Shown piece after piece: positions 18,334 through 27,530 of a DNA stretch of 64,000 bases. Under the pieces are notes generated by a model. The model saw only the letters and a program-made list of their open reading frames with translations. It made no database searches and had not been told where the DNA came from. Made by a program: the position numbers and the translations under genes. Where the stretch lies: the NCBI RefSeq assembly GCF_001955715.1, contig NZ_CP019239.1, positions 1,116,001 through 1,180,000 of the forward strand, written 5' to 3'. This DNA comes from Rhodoferax saidenbachensis (GTDB lineage Bacteria; Pseudomonadota; Gammaproteobacteria; Burkholderiales; Burkholderiaceae_C). The first letter of the stretch is position 1. Each line of letters begins with the position of its first letter.

Positions 18334-18347
18334 CGTCCACTCCGCCA
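18334..18347 (+). other. Putative att core: 3' end of tRNA-Asp
   Basis: The 14 bases CGTCCACTCCGCCA match the last 14 bases, including CCA, of the tRNA-Asp(GTC) gene typical of beta-proteobacteria (acceptor strand CCACTCC, discriminator G). The rest of a tRNA is absent here, as expected at the displaced end of an island inserted in a tRNA 3' end. A terminator follows at once, as after a tRNA gene. The tRNA match is from memory of the family sequence. Confidence 0.65.
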
Positions 18348-18351
18348 AAAT

Positions 18352-18387
18352 AAAAAGCCGCTGCAAAGCAATTTGCAGCGGCTTTTT
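18352..18387. terminator. Bidirectional rho-independent terminator
   Basis: A 16-bp perfect stem (AAAAAGCCGCTGCAAA, loop GCAA, and its complement) has T-runs on both strands. It ends the GGDEF/EAL gene on the minus strand and, ancestrally, the tRNA-Asp transcript on the plus strand. Confidence 0.93.
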
Positions 18388-18401
18388 TCATGTCTGTGCA
18401 G

Positions 18402-21074
18402 TTATTGAGTGATTGCATCAGGCTGCTGCGTTTGGGCCAGAAGCGTTGTGAACGCAGTCAGCGGCACGGGTTTGCAGAACAAATAGCCCTGGTACAGGGT
18501 ACAGCCATGTTCGGCCAGGAATTCCTGCTGCAGCTGCGTTTCCACGCCTTCTGCAATCACCTCCAGCCCCAGATTGCGTGCCATGCCAATGATGGTCTGG
18601 ACAATCACGCCGTCGGTGGGTTTCAGGCCAATGTTGCGGACAAAGGACTGGTCGATTTTGAGTTGGTCCAGCGGCAGCTGTGTGAGGTAGGCCAGGGATG
18701 AATGGCCGGTACCGAAGTCGTCTACCGAAAAATGCACACCCTGTGCCTTGAGTTGCCCCATCTTTGCAATGCTCTCGTCTACGTTGACCAACACGGTGGA
18801 CTCGGTCAGTTCCAGTTTGAGCAAATGCGTTGGGGCGCCGGTTTCTTCCAGGATGGACAAAACCTGCGCGACGATTTCCCGTTGTTGCAATTGGCGGGCA
18901 CTCAGGTTGACCGACAGTTGCAGCGCACTGGCCGCGGGTTGCGTGCGCCAGGCAGCCAGTTGCTCGCATGCTGTGCGCAGCACCCATTGCCCAATGTGCA
19001 TGATGAGTTCGCTTTCCTCTGCGACGCTGATGAACTCTATCGGTGAAACCATGCCCCGTTCGGGATGGTGCCAGCGGATCAGGACTTCGGCGCCCACCAC
19101 CTGGCCTTGCAGGGTGTATTGGGGCTGGTAATACAGCTCGAATTCATTGTTTTTGAGTGCCGCGTGCAGATCCCTTTCCAATTGCGCCCGCGCATTGATG
19201 GTGGCCTGCATCTGTGGATCAAAGAAGCAGAGGTCGTTGCGGCCATGGGCCTTGACCTCGTACATGGCGATGTCCGCCTGTTTCAGGAGGTCCGCGGAAG
19301 ACAAGGCGGTGGCTCCAAACAGGGTGACACCCACGCTGGGTGTGCTGTGGTATTTGTGCGCAGCAAGCTGGTAGGGCTGGTTCAGTGCCTCCAGAATTTT
19401 CTCGCCGATATGGCGGGCCATGGCTGCGGCTTCCACACTGCGGCTGGACAGATCTTCCAGCATGACCACAAATTCGTCGCCACCGAGCCGGGCTACCGTG
19501 TCTTCCGCGCGCATGCAAGTCTTCAGGCGTTGCGCGACCTGCTGCAGGAGCAGATCTCCGATGTCGTGCCCCAGGCTGTCATTGAGTACCTTGAAGTGGT
19601 CCAGGTCCAGAAACAGCAGTGCGCCGTAACGACCGCTGCGCGCGTTGGAGGCGGTGGCGTGCTCCAGTCTATCCATCAGCAGTCGGCGGTTGGGCAGGTG
19701 GGTCAATGCGTCGTAGAAGGCCAGCTTCTCGATCTCCACCATGGCTTCGCGCAAGACGGTCACATCCTGGTAAACGATAACCCGGCCGCCTTCTGGCGTG
19801 CGCCGCACGGTGATTTGTATCGCTTTTCCGCTGGGCAGCGCTTGTTCGTGGGTGCCCTGGGCATTCAGCAACTGGGTCATGTGTCTCTGAATCCATTGCC
19901 GGCGCTGTTCTTCGTCGAGCTGCGGGAACTGGTCCATCGCAGAGGCATTCAGTACGGCTTCGAACGGCAGCAGGGGCTGTACGCAGGAGGCCAGCCAAGG
20001 GTAGAACTCGAGGAACCGCTGGTTCCAGCTGACCAGTTGATGCTCTGCGTTGAGCAGCACAAAACCGCTCACCATGGACTCCAGCGCCTGGTCCAGTGTG
20101 TTTTTGGAATGGGCAATGCCGAGTCTGGCGTGTTGCAAGCGTTGCATGTACCAGATCGCGAAACCCGCAGCGGCCAGGATCATCGCGGTAAATACAAGCG
20201 ACACGCTAATGATGAAATCACGTTGCGTGCGCCACTCATCGAGCGCTGCCGCTTCCGGAATACTGGCCGAAATCAGCATGTCCTGGTACAAAACAGGGCG
20301 GGTGACGACAATGCCCGGCGCACCGGTCAGCCGGGTCGCCATGCGCGTCGCCTGGGTGGCCCCTTGGTGGATACCCGTAAACGGCGGCAGCCGGGTGCCT
20401 AGCAGACGCTCCTGATTGGGAACACTGGCGAGCAACTGTCCATCTGCGCGCTCCAGCGTGACCTCCAGGCCACTGATGTCTACCCCCTGTATCACGATCG
20501 ATGTCAGTACGGGGATTTCGACTTGCGCAACGGCAAGCATTTTCGATGCATCGGCCATCTTGATATAACGCGCCAGGTACAACACCCTTTCAGAACTCGC
20601 GAAACTGACAACCGGTGCACTGATCGTCAAGGTCGAGACGGGTTGCGACATGGTTTCAGACAGGAAACCATCGGGCAGATTGACCTGCAGTCCAGAGCCA
20701 CTGGCATGGGACGAGGCCACGACACGGCCGTTGGGGTCGACCAATGCGACATAACGCACGATGAGGCTTTGCTCGGTCACCCCGCGGATGAGGCGGCTCG
20801 CATTGTCTTCATCAATCCATTCCTGCACCAGACCGGAAAGGCCAAGCAGGCTGTCCATGCTGGCCAGTAATACATCCACGCCGAGCAGACTGCGATTGAG
20901 TGCGGCCACCGCGCCGCTGACAAAACGTACCTCCTGCTCCTCGCTGTCGGCCAGGGCGGTCTGTCGTGTAGTCCAGAGCAAGGCGGCCGCAGCCAGCGTC
21001 AGCGCCAGCAGAAAGATCCCTACCAGTCCGACGGTACCCGCAACCATGCGGTTCCGGTTGGCCAGCATGCTCAT
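18402..21074 (-). CDS. Membrane-bound GGDEF-EAL cyclic-di-GMP enzyme with periplasmic sensor
   Basis: 890 residues from the ATG overlapping the stop of the upstream binding-protein gene (ATGA). Membrane segments near 10-32 (GTVGLVGIFLLALTLAAAALL) and 285-305 flank a large periplasmic dCache/PDC-type sensor. A PAS-like domain (about 325-430) follows, then GGDEF (RLGGDEFVVMLED near 530) and EAL. In the latter the name motif reads EVL rather than EAL, with the essential Glu kept, and the DDFGTGHSSL and EGVETQ motifs are present. It makes and/or breaks c-di-GMP. The coupling to a periplasmic DctP-like protein suggests ligand input. Confidence 0.9.
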   Translation of the reverse strand: MSMLANRNRMVAGTVGLVGIFLLALTLAAAALLWTTRQTALADSEEQEVRFVSGAVAALNRSLLGVDVLLASMDSLLGLSGLVQEWIDEDNASRLIRGVTEQSLIVRYVALVDPNGRVVASSHASGSGLQVNLPDGFLSETMSQPVSTLTISAPVVSFASSERVLYLARYIKMADASKMLAVAQVEIPVLTSIVIQGVDISGLEVTLERADGQLLASVPNQERLLGTRLPPFTGIHQGATQATRMATRLTGAPGIVVTRPVLYQDMLISASIPEAAALDEWRTQRDFIISVSLVFTAMILAAAGFAIWYMQRLQHARLGIAHSKNTLDQALESMVSGFVLLNAEHQLVSWNQRFLEFYPWLASCVQPLLPFEAVLNASAMDQFPQLDEEQRRQWIQRHMTQLLNAQGTHEQALPSGKAIQITVRRTPEGGRVIVYQDVTVLREAMVEIEKLAFYDALTHLPNRRLLMDRLEHATASNARSGRYGALLFLDLDHFKVLNDSLGHDIGDLLLQQVAQRLKTCMRAEDTVARLGGDEFVVMLEDLSSRSVEAAAMARHIGEKILEALNQPYQLAAHKYHSTPSVGVTLFGATALSSADLLKQADIAMYEVKAHGRNDLCFFDPQMQATINARAQLERDLHAALKNNEFELYYQPQYTLQGQVVGAEVLIRWHHPERGMVSPIEFISVAEESELIMHIGQWVLRTACEQLAAWRTQPAASALQLSVNLSARQLQQREIVAQVLSILEETGAPTHLLKLELTESTVLVNVDESIAKMGQLKAQGVHFSVDDFGTGHSSLAYLTQLPLDQLKIDQSFVRNIGLKPTDGVIVQTIIGMARNLGLEVIAEGVETQLQQEFLAEHGCTLYQGYLFCKPVPLTAFTTLLAQTQQPDAITQ

Positions 21075-22165
21075 TTGGGCGCCGGTGGAGTGGCGCTTGC
21101 CATCACCCCACGCACCGGGCCTATGGTCTGGTTCCAGACGTCCGCACATTTGGTGTTGCAGCGTTGGACCCAGCGCGGAAGCACCTGGGACGCAAGAATA
21201 TCCTGGCGCCTGCGTTCGTCCTGGACGGGCAGGGGCAGTTCCACCATGTGGCCCTTGCGTCCGCCTGTGCAACTGGCATCGCCCTTGTTGCAGCGCATGC
21301 CCATGGCAGTTTCACGTTCGCTCTCGGTCCAGATGGCGGTCTCCAGTTTGGGCAGTTCGCGCGCCAACACGGCTTTCAGGTCCGGTACGAGTCCGTTCCA
21401 AGCGGTGGCATTGGCACCAAAAATAGCCATGCCCCAACTGACAGGCAAGGGATGGATATGGGTGGTCACTTCGTGTAGCCCCAGAGTATTGCCGGTCATG
21501 GTGCCTGTGATGGCGCACTCGGTATTTCCGGAGGCCATGTTCGGCATGAGCTGTGCCAACGGTATCAGCACCGGTACACCGCCCAGCGCGCTGACGAAAT
21601 CCGATTGCGTGGCAGAAGCGACGCGTGTGCGCCGGTTCGCCAGATCGGCCAGGCTGGACAGCGGGCGTTTGCAGAACACTACTTGGGCGGGGTACACATA
21701 GATCGCCAGCATCTCGATGCCGTGACGTTCACGCAGTGATTTTTCAAGGTAGGGGCGGTAGGCCGCCACGCTTTTGCGCAGACTGGCCATGTTGGGGTTG
21801 AGCCCCGCAAGGTCGGGTGCGGTGTATTCAGGATACTGCGCCGACAAGGAACTCATCAGCACGGTGCCAAAGGGAATCACCCCCAACTGGATCATGCGCA
21901 GCATGTCTCCACCTGGCACACCGGCCCGGTCAAAAGGAACGATTTCTGCGGTGTATTTGCCGTTACTCAGCCGTGCCAGCTCTTTGGTCCAAAAAGGCTC
22001 TTCATTGTTGACGTATTGGTTGATGCCCGCCAGGCCGCCCACAATGCGCAGCTTTTGCGATGGCTCTGTCTGTGCCTGTACAGGGCTGGACACAGCAGCT
22101 ACCAACGCACACAGCAGCGCCAAAGAGCAAGCCTTGCGAGCGGTGGTAAAGAAGAAGCTGTGCAT
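21071..22165 (-). CDS. TRAP-type periplasmic substrate-binding protein (DctP-like), orphan
   Basis: 364 residues with a signal peptide (ARKACSLALLCALVAAVSS, cleavage near AQA). The fold-level pattern is DctP/TRAP: GGLAGINQYVNNEEPFWTKE, MIQLGVIPFGT, the RTRVASATQSDFVSALGGVP region and YVYPAQVVFCKRP. No TRAP permease genes (dctQ, dctM) are adjacent. Instead its stop overlaps the start of a GGDEF/EAL sensor gene by four bases. Inference: it delivers ligand information to that sensor rather than to a transporter. The ligand is unknown, a carboxylate being the family's usual cargo. Confidence 0.8.
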   Translation of the reverse strand: MHSFFFTTARKACSLALLCALVAAVSSPVQAQTEPSQKLRIVGGLAGINQYVNNEEPFWTKELARLSNGKYTAEIVPFDRAGVPGGDMLRMIQLGVIPFGTVLMSSLSAQYPEYTAPDLAGLNPNMASLRKSVAAYRPYLEKSLRERHGIEMLAIYVYPAQVVFCKRPLSSLADLANRRTRVASATQSDFVSALGGVPVLIPLAQLMPNMASGNTECAITGTMTGNTLGLHEVTTHIHPLPVSWGMAIFGANATAWNGLVPDLKAVLARELPKLETAIWTESERETAMGMRCNKGDASCTGGRKGHMVELPLPVQDERRRQDILASQVLPRWVQRCNTKCADVWNQTIGPVRGVMASATPPAPK

Positions 22166-22286
22166 GGATATTGGGCGTCAAAAATAGGCAAATTCTGGCA
22201 GATTGCTGTCCACCCCTGGTCGGTTTCTACCGGGCCTTACAAAAAAGCGCGCAGCCAAGGCGCAACACCTCGGTGCACGAGGCGCA

Positions 22287-23681
22287 CTATGGGCGGGCCG
22301 GGGTGTCCAACACGCAGGCTTCCAGTTCGCGGAAGGCTTCACTCACATAGTGGCTCAGGCGCTGCAAATCAGGTAACTCTTCGGTGGCAATCAGGCCAAA
22401 GAACAACTGGTCTGCATAGCTGAACAAGGTGATGTTCAGCAGGTTGCTGGGCGGCAGGGTGCTGATGGGGTGCATCTCTTCCATCAGGGCGCCCTTGATG
22501 TAGAGGTGTTCCTTGGGCCCCGGCACATTGGAGACCAGCGTGTTGCCCATAGGCGGCAAGGTGTTGCTGAGCTTGAGCACCTCGGCGATTTGCGCCACCA
22601 GTCCGCTCACGATGGTGTAGGACTCAATGGCCTCTGGGGCGACCCGATCGACCAGCGTGCGCACCCCGCGCAGGGAAAACCCGATATTGCGCAGGCGCAC
22701 ATACGGGTCGTCGGTAGGCGGAGAGAGCTCGACCTGGATGATGCCGATCTTGTTGCCTGCCGTCTTCTCGCCTTCCTGGCGCAGGTTGACCGGCATCTGG
22801 ATGGTGATAGGGCGCTTCAGATGGACGCCCTGGTCATCCAGGTAGTGGCGCAGCGCGCCATCCAGACAGGTCAAGGCCACGTGGTTCAGCGTAGAGCGGG
22901 TGCGTTGACGCACGCGGTTGACGCGCTCCATGGAGACGGCTGCTGTGGCAAATTGCCGCCCCGCCGTGACCTGCCCGGTGAGGGGCGTCTTGGCGCTGGA
23001 CACAAAAGGCAGGGCAATGGCATTTTTGGTCAGCGTGAAGCTTTCCAGCGCCAGCATGGCGGTCAGTCGCCCCAGGCCCAGCACGCGGCGGCCGTTACTG
23101 GTTAGCTCTTTCCAGAGTGTTTGGAAGATTTCTTGCTTGCGCTTTTGTGCGTGTGCGCCATGGCCCGCATGCGATTGGGTCCAGATGGGCGTCAGCGTCG
23201 TGTCGTCTGGCGTGGATGTCAGCCCTTCGGCCGTCCAGCGCGCCATGGTCACGCCGTCGGCATACGCATGGTGCATCTTCTGGTACAGCGCAAAGCGGCC
23301 ATTCTCCAGGCCATCAATCACGTGGATCGCCCACAGCGGGCGCGAGCGGTCCAGCATGGGGGCATGCAGGTCGGCGACAAACTGGTAGAGCGCGGCCCTA
23401 TCGTTGCTGCCAGCGGGCAACTGGTGGTAGAAAACATGCTGAGTCAGGTCCACGGTCTTGGCCGCTTTCCATTGCGGCAGCGCGCTCAGCGAAAAATGGA
23501 TGACCCGGTTGAACGGTGCCTTGACCTCGGTGTGGGTCAGAAAGTCCCGGTAAATGGACTTGGCGAAAGTGGCGCTGGACTTGGGTGGCCTTTTGCAGAT
23601 CAGCAAACCCCCTACGTGCTTGGGGCTGGCCTGGGTCTCTGCGATAAAAAAGCCCAGGTCGAGAAGCGAAAGAGTGCGCAT
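22287..23681 (-). CDS. Wax ester synthase / diacylglycerol acyltransferase (WS/DGAT family)
   Basis: 464 residues from MRTLSLLDLGFFIAETQ; the extra 20 residues of the longer frame are not family-like. The catalytic HHxxxDG motif is present as MHHAYADGVTMARW near residue 135, and the C-terminal DUF1298 part has NTLVSNVPGPKEHLYIKGA. The family joins acyl-CoA to long-chain alcohols or diacylglycerol to make storage wax esters or triacylglycerol. It is transcribed with, or just after, the downstream-facing alkyl sulfatase gene, which would release long-chain alcohols; a functional link is only inferred. Confidence 0.88.
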   Translation of the reverse strand: MRTLSLLDLGFFIAETQASPKHVGGLLICKRPPKSSATFAKSIYRDFLTHTEVKAPFNRVIHFSLSALPQWKAAKTVDLTQHVFYHQLPAGSNDRAALYQFVADLHAPMLDRSRPLWAIHVIDGLENGRFALYQKMHHAYADGVTMARWTAEGLTSTPDDTTLTPIWTQSHAGHGAHAQKRKQEIFQTLWKELTSNGRRVLGLGRLTAMLALESFTLTKNAIALPFVSSAKTPLTGQVTAGRQFATAAVSMERVNRVRQRTRSTLNHVALTCLDGALRHYLDDQGVHLKRPITIQMPVNLRQEGEKTAGNKIGIIQVELSPPTDDPYVRLRNIGFSLRGVRTLVDRVAPEAIESYTIVSGLVAQIAEVLKLSNTLPPMGNTLVSNVPGPKEHLYIKGALMEEMHPISTLPPSNLLNITLFSYADQLFFGLIATEELPDLQRLSHYVSEAFRELEACVLDTPARP

Positions 23682-23775
23682 TGCGTGTCCGTGAAATACT
23701 GGCCCCGGAAAATGGGGCAACAGCCTGCATTGGGAAGGCACCCATGCATCGGAGCAACTAGGGAAAACGTGAACA

Positions 23776-23801
23776 GCGTGCGGGCCCCATGACCCGCACG
23801 C
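23776..23801 (-). terminator. Stem-loop after the alkyl sulfatase gene
   Basis: GCGTGCGGG and CCCGCACGC form a 9-bp stem with an 8-base loop, 11 bases after the stop codon on the minus strand, followed by a weak T patch (ACGTTTTCCC). Confidence 0.5.
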
Positions 23802-23811
23802 CCATGCGGGG

Positions 23812-25779
23812 CTACTTGGTCACGATGGCAAAGGTGCCCGGCGCCTTGTCGATCAGGCCAAAGAAGCGCACCAGATCAATCTTGCTGCCGCCAATCTTCA
23901 GGTCGTCGCTGAGCAGTGTGTCTTTCACCCCCGCAGTCCCGGCGATCATCTTGACGAAGATGTCACGGGTCAGCGTCAACGTGGCATTGGCGTCGTCTGC
24001 GGGTGCCGCCTTCTTGAAGTGCAGCACCGAGTTTTCAATCCACAACACATACGACTCCTTCAAATCGGTCAACACCAGGTTGACCTTGAGGTTCTTGCCT
24101 TCGGCATCGGGTCCGTTCAGACCGGCGGCCATGGCTTCGAGGAAACGCTCGATGGGGGTTTGCAGCAGCATTTCCATCAACATGGCCTTGGAGGCCCCCT
24201 TGGCAGGCGGGCCATTGCGCAGTTCCAGCGCGGCCGTGAGATAGCTGTTGCGCCAGGTCGCGGCCTCTGCCACGTAACCCATCTGGTCATAGGTCTTGGC
24301 CAGTAACTCCTTGGCAGTTTTGCTCGATGGGTCACCAAAGACGGCGTGGTTCAGCAGCTCGGCCGCCCAGCGGTAGTCACCCTTGTCATAGGCCGTTTGT
24401 GCCGCCGCGACGGCCTTGTCGGCGCCGCCGATCAGCTCCAGATAACGCTTGGCCGACTCCTGCGGTGGCAGGGGGTTCAGGTTGGCCGGATTGCCGTCAT
24501 AGGCACCCAGGTAAAACTGGTACACCGCCTTGACGTTGTGGCGCAAGTCACCGTAGTAGCCACGCGCGCCAAAGTATTCGGAGAGCGACTTGGGCAGCTT
24601 CACCAGGTCAGGAATTTCCTTGATGGTGTAGCCGGCGTTGATCAGGCGCACCGTCTGGTCGTGCGTGTATTTGTACACATCACGGTGCATGGTGATCAGC
24701 TTCTTGATATTGGCATTGCCCCACTCCGGCCAGTTGTGGGAGGCGATGTAGACATCGGCCTCGCGCACCTGCTCCAGCGCGTGGTCCATGTAGTTGGACC
24801 AGCGCAGCGCGTCGCGCACCTTGGCACCCCGCACGGGCAGCAGGTTGTGCATTTGTTGGCTCAGATTCTCTGCGCCGTCGTACAGCCGTTTCGCGGGAAT
24901 GCTGAAGGTCATCTCGGCCGGGCATTCCGCGCCTGGGGCGTTGTAAAACACAAAGCCCACACCGTCGATGTCCATTTTCTGTTCCGGTTGGGTGACCAGC
25001 ACCGTGGGCGCAATGATGCCTATGGTGCCGTAGGCCACATCCTTGCCCAAGCCGGTGTCCACATTGCCTTTGGCGTTGCGTGGCAGGTCGCGGCCAAACT
25101 GGTAGAGCGAGCGGCGCGCCATGGCCGTGCCCACCAGGATGTTTTCGCTGGTGGCTTCTTCCATGAAACCTTCGGGCGCCACCACAGGAATGTTGCGCTC
25201 GGCCACTTCCTTGGGCGTGACCACGCCCAGCACGCCGCCAAAGTGGTCGGCATGTGCGTGGGTGATGATGACCGCGGACACCGGCTTCTTACCCAGGTGT
25301 TGATTGGCAAACGCCAGTGCCGCACTGGAGGTCTCGCGCGCAGTCAACGGGTCGACGACGATCCAGCCTTTTTTGCCCTCAATCAGCGTCATGTTGGCGA
25401 TGTCAAAGCCGCGCAACTGGTACACCCCTTCGGATACCTTGAACAGGCCAAAGTTGGCATTGAGCTGGGCGTGGCGCCACAGGCTGGGGTTGACGGTGTC
25501 TGCTGCCTTGCCATCGAGGAAGTTGTAGGCATCAAAGTCTTTCAGTACCGTGCCGTCTGCCGTGGTGATCTTGCCGCTAGGCTTGGCGATGAAGCCGCGC
25601 TTGGCGTTTTCAAAGTCCTGCTGGTCGTCCAGCTTGAGCTCCTGCGCAAACAGGGCATTGGCCTTGAGCGTGGTCTCGGAAGCATCGCCCGCTGCACCGC
25701 CGATGCCGGTGTTCTTGCTGCAGCCAGCCAGTATGACGAGTGCTGCAAGCAAGGTGGCGTTGAGTGTGTTGATCTTCAT
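23812..25779 (-). CDS. Linear primary alkyl sulfatase, MBL fold (SdsA-like)
   Basis: 655 residues. It begins with a lipoprotein-type signal (LLAALVILAGC, lipobox LAGC). The metallo-beta-lactamase motif HAHADHFGG lies near residue 175 and further metal-site residues follow (GAECPAEMTF, YIASHNWPEWGN). A dimerisation domain and a C-terminal SCP2-like domain complete the SdsA/BDS1 architecture at the usual length. The enzyme hydrolyses alkyl sulfates such as SDS to alcohol and sulfate in the periplasm. Confidence 0.88.
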   Translation of the reverse strand: MKINTLNATLLAALVILAGCSKNTGIGGAAGDASETTLKANALFAQELKLDDQQDFENAKRGFIAKPSGKITTADGTVLKDFDAYNFLDGKAADTVNPSLWRHAQLNANFGLFKVSEGVYQLRGFDIANMTLIEGKKGWIVVDPLTARETSSAALAFANQHLGKKPVSAVIITHAHADHFGGVLGVVTPKEVAERNIPVVAPEGFMEEATSENILVGTAMARRSLYQFGRDLPRNAKGNVDTGLGKDVAYGTIGIIAPTVLVTQPEQKMDIDGVGFVFYNAPGAECPAEMTFSIPAKRLYDGAENLSQQMHNLLPVRGAKVRDALRWSNYMDHALEQVREADVYIASHNWPEWGNANIKKLITMHRDVYKYTHDQTVRLINAGYTIKEIPDLVKLPKSLSEYFGARGYYGDLRHNVKAVYQFYLGAYDGNPANLNPLPPQESAKRYLELIGGADKAVAAAQTAYDKGDYRWAAELLNHAVFGDPSSKTAKELLAKTYDQMGYVAEAATWRNSYLTAALELRNGPPAKGASKAMLMEMLLQTPIERFLEAMAAGLNGPDAEGKNLKVNLVLTDLKESYVLWIENSVLHFKKAAPADDANATLTLTRDIFVKMIAGTAGVKDTLLSDDLKIGGSKIDLVRFFGLIDKAPGTFAIVTK

Positions 25780-25804
25780 GGGTGTTTCCTCGAAAATACG
25801 GGGT

Positions 25805-27409
25805 TTAGTGTGCGGCGCGAATCAGGTCTGCGGCCTTTTCACCAATCATGATGCTGGGCGCATTGGTGTTGCCACCAATCAGGGTGGGCATGATGGACGC
25901 ATCGGCCACACGCAGGCCGGCGATGCCCTTGACGCGCAACTGCGCATCGACCACGGCCATGGCGTCACTGTCCGGGCCCATCTTGCAGGTGCCCACCGGG
26001 TGGTACTGGGTATCGGCACGGTTGCGAATGTCCTGCTCCATGGCTTGTATGTCGTCCACGCGCACCGGGTACATCATCTTGCCGCGCACGGGCGCAAAGG
26101 CGCTGGATTCGATGAGGCGTTGTTGAACCTGTCCGCCCTTGAGCAGCAGTTGCATGTCGCGCTCGTCTGCCAGAAAGCGTGGGTCAATCACCGGGGCAAC
26201 GCGTGGATCGGTGCTTTGCAACCCTACGGTACCGCGGCTGTAGGGGCGCAACACATCCACGTGGCAGGAGATGCCGTGACCCAGATGCGGCTTGCGCGCG
26301 TGGTCATCCACCGAGGCCAGCACAAACACCAGTTGCAGGTCGGGCACGGCCACGTCCGGATGGGATTTGAAAAATGCACCCGCTGAGGCGATGGCGCTGG
26401 TGACCATGCCGCTGCGCTGCTTGCGCCACTCCATGATCGCCCCCAAGGCCTTGCCAGTGCCGCGCAGTGACACGCCAAACGACGCAGTGTTGCTGGGCAC
26501 ACTCCAGCTCTGTACGTAGTCGATATGGTCCTGCAGGTTCTGGCCTACGCCGGGAAGGTTGTGGGTGACTGCAATGCCCAGCTTTTGCAAATCCTGCGCC
26601 GCACCGATGCCGGAGAGCTGCAACAACTGTGGTGAGCCAAACGCACCGGCAGAAACAACCACTTCGCGGCGCGCGCGTACGGTCTGTAACTGGTTACTTT
26701 GGTAGAACTGCACGCCGGTCGCACGGCGGTCCTGCACATTGATCTTTGCGGTGACCGCACGCGTGATGACCTTGAGGTTGGGGCGGTTCAGGTGGGGCGT
26801 CAGGTAGCCCTTGGCGGCGCTGCAGCGCTCGCCGTTCTTGTGGGTCACCTGATACAGGAAGGCGCCGTCTTGCTGGGCACCGTTGTAGTCGGGGTTGAGC
26901 GCCATGCCGTTTTGCGCAGCGGCATCCAGAAACATCTGGCTCAACGGGCTGTCAAAACGCGGGTAAGTCACGTTGAGCGGGCCGCCCTGGCCATGGAAGC
27001 TGTCCTGAAACTGCTCGTTGTTCTCCGAACGTTTGAACAGCGGAAGCACATCGTCATAACTCCAGCCCGGGTTGCCCAAGCCCGCCCAGTGGTCGTAGTC
27101 CCAGCGGTTGCCGCGCACATAGAGCATGGCATTGATGGAGCTGGAGCCGCCCAGCGTCTTTCCGCGCGGCTGGTAGCCACGGCGTCCATATAGGCCGGCC
27201 TGCGGCACGGTCTCATAACCGTAGTTGTTGATCTTGGTGGGCACCATGGCCACCACGCCGGCCGGTGCGTGGATCAGCACGCTGCTGTCCGGGCCGCCGG
27301 CTTCCAGCAGGCAGACCGTCACGTTCGGGTCTTCGCTCAGGCGCGATGCCAGTACACAACCGGCCGAGCCCGCGCCCACGACCACATAGTCAAATTCCAT
27401 CTCTGCCAT
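25805..27409 (-). CDS. GMC-family FAD oxidoreductase (choline/alcohol dehydrogenase-like)
   Basis: 534 residues from MAEMEFDYVVVGAGSAGC, preceded by a GGGAG ribosome site; the upstream extension is not family-like. FAD-binding GAGSAGCVLASRL, GMC signature 1 (GKTLGGSSSINAMLYVRG), signature 2 (GAFGSPQLLQLSGIG) and the C-terminal YHPVGTCKMG and GNTNAPSIMIGE, which carry the catalytic His and Asn, are all present. It probably oxidises an alcohol. It lies 25 bases from the alkyl sulfatase gene on the same strand, so the two may be an operon that uses alcohols released from alkyl sulfates. It is divergent from a LysR gene. Confidence 0.9.
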   Translation of the reverse strand: MAEMEFDYVVVGAGSAGCVLASRLSEDPNVTVCLLEAGGPDSSVLIHAPAGVVAMVPTKINNYGYETVPQAGLYGRRGYQPRGKTLGGSSSINAMLYVRGNRWDYDHWAGLGNPGWSYDDVLPLFKRSENNEQFQDSFHGQGGPLNVTYPRFDSPLSQMFLDAAAQNGMALNPDYNGAQQDGAFLYQVTHKNGERCSAAKGYLTPHLNRPNLKVITRAVTAKINVQDRRATGVQFYQSNQLQTVRARREVVVSAGAFGSPQLLQLSGIGAAQDLQKLGIAVTHNLPGVGQNLQDHIDYVQSWSVPSNTASFGVSLRGTGKALGAIMEWRKQRSGMVTSAIASAGAFFKSHPDVAVPDLQLVFVLASVDDHARKPHLGHGISCHVDVLRPYSRGTVGLQSTDPRVAPVIDPRFLADERDMQLLLKGGQVQQRLIESSAFAPVRGKMMYPVRVDDIQAMEQDIRNRADTQYHPVGTCKMGPDSDAMAVVDAQLRVKGIAGLRVADASIMPTLIGGNTNAPSIMIGEKAADLIRAAH

Positions 27410-27530
27410 CACATGTCTCCCGTTCTTATGCTGGTGGATTGTGAAATCCGGCCGATAATTCGTCCAATGCATTTGATATTTCATATCAATGCGCTGAATG
27501 CATAATGCTTCGGTAGAAACACCCATACGC
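27410..27530. promoter_or_regulatory. Divergent promoter region, GMC oxidoreductase / LysR
   Basis: About 120 bases between the two divergent starts. An AT-rich imperfect palindrome (GCATTTGATATTTCATATCAATGC near 27467, split by TTTC) with a T-N-A-type core is a plausible LysR operator. Confidence 0.45.

Larger units (their letters stand above)
1..18347. mobile_element. Right part of a genomic island integrated at tRNA-Asp
   Basis: The segment from the left window edge to the putative att core at 18334-18347 reads as one integrated island. Seen directly: a tyrosine integrase gene next to the boundary, AlpA-like, RepA-like and Rep-like genes on the same strand, then restriction and other defence-like cargo with lower G+C and long non-coding gaps. 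Right of 18400 the genes are high G+C, tightly packed and of core type. The left end is outside the window, so total size is unknown. Inference: one island, although nested or tandem insertions cannot be excluded; an attC-like site near 8704 suggests part of the cargo may have arrived separately. Confidence 0.7.

Noticed and set aside
19065..20402. 445-codon plus-strand frame
   Set aside because: Antisense shadow of the GGDEF/EAL gene; such long shadows are common at high G+C.
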